The notes under the pieces were generated by a model that searched no databases, had not been told where the DNA came from, and saw only the letters and a list, made by a program, of their open reading frames with translations. Below, in pieces: positions 45,253-54,200 of a stretch of DNA of 64,000 nt. The DNA is taken from positions 1,464,501 to 1,528,500 of the forward strand of contig CAJHZI010000664.1 in assembly GCA_905160935.1 (NCBI GenBank). The letters run 5' to 3'. Position 1 is the stretch's first letter, and each line of letters starts with the position of its first letter. Position numbers and translations under genes: made by a program. Source of the stretch: Enchytraeus crypticus (taxonomy: Eukaryota; Annelida; Clitellata; Enchytraeida; Enchytraeidae).

Positions 45253-48200
45253 CAACATTTGCATTTAGAAGGAAAAGAAGAGGCAGACCGAGATTACAAA
45301 TATTAGCTGATTCAAAGATCAACTCATATATGATCACGAAGTGGAAATCGGAAGACAGAGAAGAGTGGAGGCGCTATATACCATGGACTTGTCACTAGGC
45401 AGTGCATTAGGAGACATGTACAATTGTACATCAAAGAGAGAGACATATACTTTCCCAAGCTCAATTCAAAAACTTTAACACTAGTCCAATCTAACCAATC
45501 AAACACTGCTCAAACAAGCACAGGCCATTCTAAAGTAATTCATTTATATTAAATGAATTAAAATATAAAATCAAATACAAATAGAAATGAAACTGCTATC
45601 TTTCCAATTATATATCTTCGATTAGACAAATACATTTTGTTATGAAACATTAATTATTTTTTATGAAATATAACTACATAGAAAATTACAATCTAATAGT
45701 CGCTTTGATTAACTGTTAATAATATAACCACACTGCACGAAAACTACAAAGAAGAATAAGAAGAAACATTTTCTTGAAACTTGGATCAACCACGGCGATG
45801 GTCGGGTTTCAAGGGTACAACGGTTCACCAGTACACCTGACGACTTGAAGAGAAGCATCTCGGGCTTCTTACCTTGACGTTAAACTCACAAAAAATCTTG
45901 AAATGATGCTATTGTATTATGTATATAAAAGCCAGCAGTTTCAAAAATATTTGACACAATTTAAAATAGTAGTACTGCTTACGATTGCATCTGATAAGGC
46001 AACAATTTCTGTGTAAGACTTGTAAAAGCTTTCCATTTCACCGCAAAATCTTTCAGATGCACGGCCGTTTCCTAAAAATTAAAATCTTTCGAGATTTATT
46101 ATTTTAATAATTTAACAATTAAACATCTCGAATTAAGCTTCTATTTAATTGAGTCACATAACATAAATAATTAAAACAATTAAAAGAAAATATGTAGAAA
46201 CTTTTTCTTATATTGCTTAGGTTGACGGCAAGAAAAATAATCAATCGTGCATGTCAAAATATTAATATTATTATTATTTATCTGTTCACATTATAAATAT
46301 TATGCTAAAGAATGCAAATACAAATATGGCTAATATTTCAAATACTAAATACTTAATATTTGAAAAAAACAACAACGCAGTTTTCTTACCAGTAAAACAA
46401 GAGTATCATCTCCGATACTCTTATGAAAGACTTCAAATGATTGTTTAACGTCCTTAAATACTGATGCATTCTGCTTTAGTAGCTCACAATACTGTACAAT
46501 AAAAAACAACGCTTAGCATTAACTTGCAGAGTGTTACGGTCCTACCTACAATTACAGCAATGCACTATTACCACTATCGTTCAAGAATTCACGCAAGACT
46601 CAGTCTTTTACCATGTAGTTCAAAACACAGAACAGGAAGAAAACAAGTAAGAACTCAGCCAAAAACTGAACCTGCATTCAGCAGCTTCAGTGATGATATT
46701 GCTACTAAGCAGGACTTCTGTCCGAACTTCTAATATTTCCCAACACCATAACAAAGACTTAAAATGTCTCAAAAGCATAGTGGTTAGACATGTAGATAAC
46801 GTCATAAAGTTTTAAATGACAGATGATGGTGTGAATTGAACTCTCATGGGTTCGAATCCCGGCCGCGATGATCTGAGAGTAAAATCTAGGACATTCACTG
46901 GACTGGTTATAAGGAAAATGGTCTAAATTGCCTAACAGATTTAACGTGTGACATTAAAAGTCATAGATTTCAACGTTGTTGATCATTTCGCTATATAATG
47001 TGTGTTGTTGTTACAAAATTAAGGTTATTAAGGTTAAGGTTGTGTGACTTGTTAACAAACTAAAGGTGGGTTTTATTTATCGCCGATATATTTAATTCAA
47101 ATATCAATGAATGTGACGTCGTTTTACTAGCACATACAATTTAGTAGACTGAAGAAAGAATCTTCATACCATATAATTGTTAAAACATAATAATCTTCAT
47201 ACCATAGTCATTGGGCAGACGTTCATTTTCTTACGCAGCACCCACAATCTGGAACTCTTTACCTGCTAATCTTCGCTCTTGTTCTTCTCTTTCAACATTC
47301 TCTAGCAAGCTTAAAACTTACCTTTTCCCAACATAGACATAATCAATCTACCATGACCATTTTTGGATCATCGGCTTTCGTTTAGGATCTTACTTCTCCT
47401 CAGCACATTTCTTTCGCAGATTGGTCTGGGTGAATTGATCTGTAGTGATGTGTGCTGTTGGGGACGTCCCTGACATCATCCCTGGATGAGGAAACGGACG
47501 TTAAACCTTTATTTATTTATTTATTTATAAAATAGGAGTTTTACTGTTCAAACTTTCAAGTGAAATTTAATTTCATGTCTGCTGCATAATACAAAGAGAT
47601 AGCATCCCGTCAAAAATAGTAAATACTAATCTAACTAGCTAGTCTATCGTTATATGCTCACCATTGTACTCTCATATACTATAACAGTATAATTACAATA
47701 TTTCAAAGAAATTAAGCTTTTAAAGAAAGAAAAAGAAAAAGAATTAAAGAAAAAGAATTAAAGACAATGAATTAAAGAAAGCTTTTTTGCTTTATTATTA
47801 TTATTATTATTACTATAGTTTTCTACTACTGACCTGTTTATTGACCTCTGCCAGTCGCTCGCTGTCAGCAGAAGCTGAGAGGAGCTTGGCTCTCTGCTCT
47901 GAGTGCGAGTAGAAGTCAGACGCAGCGTTCATGAGGTCTCTAACGAGCGTGCTAGCCTGCGATATCAGCTCTCGCGACTGTTGTTGTTGCTGCCCATCTA
48001 CCGCGGGGAGATTTAACGCGTTTAATGTCTCGTCAGCTGAAGCATATAGTCAACACCGTCAAGTCATTGTTAAATCATACAAAATTAAACAAATTAAACC
48101 ATCGTCAAGTTGTTAGGCAGTAGTGATACAGTAATAAATATTTACTAATGAATTCTAATTTAATATATATAATAAGTACATATTCTAATGCTATTCACAA

Positions 48201-51200
48201 TATACTACAATTGCAATAAATTATCATAATAAATTTCTATTCCTTATGTTATTTGTAATACTTTCTGAGTGCTTATATTCTCATGCAATTTGATATACAC
48301 TGTGTTTTTTATAACTGATACCCCAAAATGTTTTAGCAATAAAGTCGTAAGAATCGGACCGAAGTTCTTGAAATTTATAGTACTTGACCAGCACCCAATT
48401 CTACCAAATATAGAGAAATTTCATTTGAATATCATTAACAACGTGAAAGTCATAGTTTTGTGAATAGGAGTGGGGTCAGATAAGAAATTTCCAGTACATG
48501 ATTACGGGCCTGTTACATGCAGCGTAAAATTATCTCTATAAAAATAATAGCGAACACGTCACAAAATTTCAGTTAATGCTATTGTGAAGAGCAATCACTT
48601 CCTTGCAAAATGACGTAAAATACGTGCTGATATGTTCTTAATTGACAAAGTTATTGAACTTTTAATGCATGCTTTGCATGATCGGCTACAACTGCTATCA
48701 CCGCAGACACTACCGCGGCGTCCTCTAGCGCCACAGATAAAATGACTTCTTGTTTATTCTCTTCATTTATTTATTTTTTATTTAGAAATCAGGCAGCAAG
48801 GCCCACACAAAGCACACAAGACACACAACACAGCAAACCCATAAAATCATGTAAACACTCTTAAAATCAGATATTACAGTTCTAAAATGGAAAAATCACA
48901 ACCTAAAGCAATTAATTAGTGCACTTTCACACTAGCTAACACACTGATTATACACACATTTAGAGTTATATATAATCGTATCAAAACTATGAATGTTACA
49001 TAACTGCAACACGGTGGATAAACTATCCTGCCTTTTGAAACCAAAGAACCGTTTGGCACATCTATTGTAACACGAACGAAATTTATTTAAAGAAGACACT
49101 TTAAACTTGGACCAGAGTGCAATATCGTAAAAACATAAACAGTACGTTTTAAACAGAATAATTTTAACTGTACGGGAGCAATTAAAAAATCGTCTTAAAA
49201 GAGTGCTAGTGCGGACAAAGGTATTATTTATTTCACGATTAATATCATTATCATCACATAAACGATTATCAATCAGATGACCTAATATTTAAATTGAGAG
49301 ACAAACTTAATGTTGTCGTTACCTTAATACTCTTTGAGTGGTGAAGGATTTCTTATCACTTTTGTCGTTTTTCCTACAAGATTGACTATCAATCCTTTCA
49401 TTATAATCAGCCCAGCTTGGCACAGTAGTCTCAGGTAGAAAAAGTAAAATTAAATATCAACGCTAGACTTTATTTGCCAGAAAATGCATCAATTTTCACC
49501 GCAATCATAGTTTCACAAGCAGTTAAAGATAAATAAATTAAATATAGAGATTAAATAAAATTTAACTAAATAAAGTGATTGCTGCCTTATTTTTTAAATG
49601 TTGCAGTAAGTGCAGCCAAATAAAGTTACAAAAATGCACAGAGTGAAACTTTAAATTTAAAAATTTTAAAAGTCAAAGCCGGAGCACTTTGATCATAGTG
49701 AATTTAGACTTTTTCGTACATCTCACACCTAACTGAAGCGGCGTGAGCAAAACATATTCCATATTCAAATCAAAAAGTCAAATCCCTCGCAAGCACATCA
49801 CATCACTGATAATGAAACTTTTGGGCCATAGAAATAAATTGCTAAAATTGCTTATCACCGACTTCCCCACTTGGCTGGAGCCAGTGACAAAGTCGGTAAG
49901 ATACTCGACCGTGGATCAGTATGTGGGGTTCAATCCTGGGCTCGCCCATCACTGACATCGCTCTCGAGTGAGGAAACTGAAGTTAACCTTAGCTTTACCA
50001 GCTTTAGCTTTTTTATCACAAAAATAAAGTTCATAAAACATAAAGTGGTTGAACTACAGAATATATATACCAGTATCGTTGAACGTCAGCTTGCGTTCAA
50101 TGATGTCAGTCATATGTCGCAGCTGACCACCCATCTCATTCTCTAGGGTCTTTACCTTCTCTTCTCTATTGAATAAAAAACAAAAAAAACAATAGAAAAA
50201 TAATAATAATAATAATAATAATAATAATTTAATAATAACAATAGTAAAAAATATAATAGTAAAAACAATTTTAATAACAATAATATCCATAATAATAACC
50301 AAGCGGAACATAGAGCCAGGCAAACAAAACCTAAGGAACCAAGCGTGTTGTCCAGGTCATATGGCAAGCGTCCGAATGGCAAAACTTTAGTGCTCTGTTG
50401 CAATGGTAAAAGAGCCGTATGGAACGTCAGGGTCATAGATACTAGGGCAAACCTTTACCTGAATATAACTTCAGTCACGGCCGGTGGAGCTGCTGAACTA
50501 GTTGCCTCTAAGAAAATGGATAAATACCGTGACCTGCAGTTAGGATATAAAGTTGTTCCGGTGGTCATTGAAACCATGGGCCCCATGAATCCCGATGGAG
50601 TTGACTTCATTAACGGCATAGGCAGACTTATTGCAGAGCAAACCAGCGATAAGCGAGAGACCTCTTTTCTTTGGCAACTTTAGGCTTTCCATGATTTGGA
50701 AAATTAGCAAAGATTTAATGCAGTCTGCCTCAGCAATTCTTTTAAGCAGCTAGTTGACCTCGCGTAGCAATGCGGCTGGCCATTCAGCAAAGTATTGCTC
50801 GAATCGCTTTATCACACCTCGGGTTCTTTACACCCGGTATAAAAAATAATAATAATAATAGTAATCATAATAAAATTAACAAAAGATTTAAGTCTGCATA
50901 TACAAATAAGACCAAGACTATGTGCAGCGTATAAATTTCGCATAATTAGACAAACCAATATACAAAACCAATAGCCCAATAATTGTGCTATTGGTTTTGT
51001 ATCTAGATTTGTTATTATTATTTCCATAAACATGTCAGTTTGTTGTTTAGGAGAATAGTATTTTTATACACTTCCTAAATATTATATAATTATTATATTA
51101 CTGGGCTCGCCCGTCACTGACATGGGTTTCGAGTGAGAAAACTGACGTTAACATTAGTTTTACCAGCTTTTTAAAATTAAAATATTATACAATCCTATTA

Positions 51201-54200
51201 AAATCCATAAATGTAAAAAATACTGTACTTACAATTCTTTAGATTGTCGAAGAGCCTCTCTCGTTTCTTTCTCCTGTTTCTGTAATTTAGCCTAAAAAAG
51301 GAAAAGCACGACAACAAATAAAATTCACTGCATAATAAATAGAATTAGACTTCTAAATTCAGTAGCACATCTAAGTCAGAAAATCTAAACATTCTTGGCC
51401 TTCAGGACACATTATTACATTGCAAAAATTTAGGTGAACAGATATGCGACAGATAGGTGAACAGATAAGTGAACAGATAAGTGAACAGATAGGTAAACAG
51501 ATAGGTGAACAGTTAAGTGAACAGACAGGTGAACAGATAGGTGAACAGAAAGGTGAACAGAAAGGTGAACAGACAGGTGAACAGATAGGTGAACAGATAG
51601 GTGAATAGATGTTTAGAATGTAAAAATTAAGAGAAGCCACAAAGTGAACACAACCAGACCTCCAGTATGGCTTTGTCTTCCTGTAGTTTCTTGATTTTTT
51701 CTTGATGCGTGGTAACAGCGTCATTGAGCACAGTCTGATGCTGCGTGGACTCAGTCTCGAGGATTTCCAGACGTTTCTGCAGACGCAGTAACTCGGCTTG
51801 GTGATCCTGATCAGATTCATACACCTGAAACAACAATAGGAGTGCTACTGTCATCCATGATGACACTTGTGACAAAATTGATTAAATATGATGATTACAT
51901 ACAATGATTAATATAATGATTACATATGGTGATTACAACATATGGTGAAATGAAGAGGAAGGTGGAAGACAGAAAAGAGTGGAGACCATAGACCTGCCAG
52001 TAAGCACTAAGAGCGATGGTGATTACATATGATGATTACATCAGTCTGACTATTTAATAGTAAATAGATAGCACTAGGATGCAAATACGCTCAACCCCCT
52101 GCCATTTAAAGTGAAATAAAAACATTAAATATATACTTTTTAGTTCGTAAAATTTACGAACTTTAAACACCAAATATGATTCATTTTTACAACTAACTAT
52201 AACAAAAGAATTGTAAATGTCAAGAGCCCTTGATGCCCATAGATATGAATCATTGCATTAGTTAGAAAGTCTGCAAATACTTAAGATCACATCAAAAATA
52301 AACACCGTTGACAAAATGTTACCATAGAAGCAAATTTCTGTTGTAAAGTTCAATGTCAAAAGAAAGTTGCTATCAATAACGGTAGAAGCATAAATTAAAG
52401 TTTACTGTTAACTCCCAAATGTGTAGTTCCACAGAAAACCCTGTACTTTAATTTAACTCTTAGTTAACAAAGAAAATTGAAAGTCACAGCTACAAATATT
52501 ATGGTATTATCCAGCGAATTAGACAAAGATATTGAAATAAGAAAAATTTGAATAATGCATTTGAATGTGAGGAATTTAAAAGAGTGTGCATCTATAGCAG
52601 AGAATCAAAGATGTAATTCTCAGGCTAGGTGTGTCCAGTGGACCCTAGCGTGCAATAATGATTATTATTAAAGCTTACTACATTGCCACATTGCTACAAT
52701 GAATGCCATCTACAATAATGAACCTGATTAAATGAAACAATAAAAGATCAGAAAGTAAATTTAAGACATCAAACGTGCCCATATGCCACATGTAAAAAAT
52801 AAAAAGGGTAACATAAATAAATTGGGCACCAGAACCAACTAAATCTGAGGATAAAATTTAAAAAATATTTTGCATTGCGCTGAACCTGTAGAAGTGCATT
52901 ATACGATAATAATTAGAAATTAAAACACTGAAATATAATCTTTTAAAACAAACTACACAAATATAACATGCATGTAAATATTATAAAACTCACCATGCAA
53001 CTAAACTGGATAGTAGTGGTAGTACAATAATTGAAACATAAATCATCGTGGAGCACATAGATGTCCATACTTTAGTTTTCTATGCTACATATATTTTATA
53101 TATTTGTCAATTTCAAAAACATTGTCATATACACCCCATTTTACATATAGTATAATACAATAGTGGCAGTACTGGGCCAGAAAGCACCAGCATGCTAGTT
53201 TTATAACCAATATAGACTGCTTTACAGGTTCTGGTGAATTATTATTATTATCAATTCTTTCCATGGTTAATCATATCTTAGCCATTGATAGCGCTAACTG
53301 CAGCAGCTCCGAATCTGATACACAATTAAACTTCCATGGGCATAAGGGGATATTCGTCATTTGCTGAATGACTAGGGCTTTAAACTCAGATCACTTTTGT
53401 CTGAGGTGAACACTCTAACCATTACGCTATACCCCTACCATTTTATACTTATTATACTATAGTTATATATAATTTGAGTTAAGTGCATATAAAGTGCTGC
53501 ACAGTTACCTTTCTATGCAGCCTCACGTTCTCCTCTATTTTACTCATCAGTTCTTCATCTATTATACTATTCGTAGCATGGCCACTATTGTTTGCTTCTG
53601 CATTACTAGAATTCTTTGTCTGCATTGACCAAAATCAACAAAACAAACTTGACACATCGACAACAAAAATATCTAAATCCAACAAAAAACTGAAAATCTA
53701 ATTTACACAATATGAACATAACAACTTTGAAGTACCAGATAAACATATTTTCCTTAAATGTTAATAATAATGTATAACTAGTAGTAAATAATAAAATAAA
53801 GTAAATATTTAAATATTAATAAAAATAATAGCAGTAGTAAAAAATCCTGCAGGCTTTAAATATTAATAATGTTTCACAACACAAGCTAAACACATACATG
53901 CTATACACATATTTCCTAAAATTATTGATGAACTCTACAAATGAATCTTAAATATTTTTGTAGCGAAATTTGTACAAATTTAATTTACAATACTAATTTA
54001 TAAAGTTTGACTTCCCTCTACCCACAGGTATTATCGATTATTCATTTATACACAAACACTACAAAAGAAGTTTTTTACTATTTTAGAGAGCAATAATAAG
54101 AATTGATATAAAATAGCAATGCTGATATAATTAGATTACTAATATAATTAGATGCTGAGAAAATTATTTATTGTAACTACTTATGTGATTTAACTGTTAG

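Noticed and set aside
49743-50146. 70- and 91-codon + strand frames
   Set aside because: They run through a SINE-A copy and antisense to PPP1R21 exon 7.
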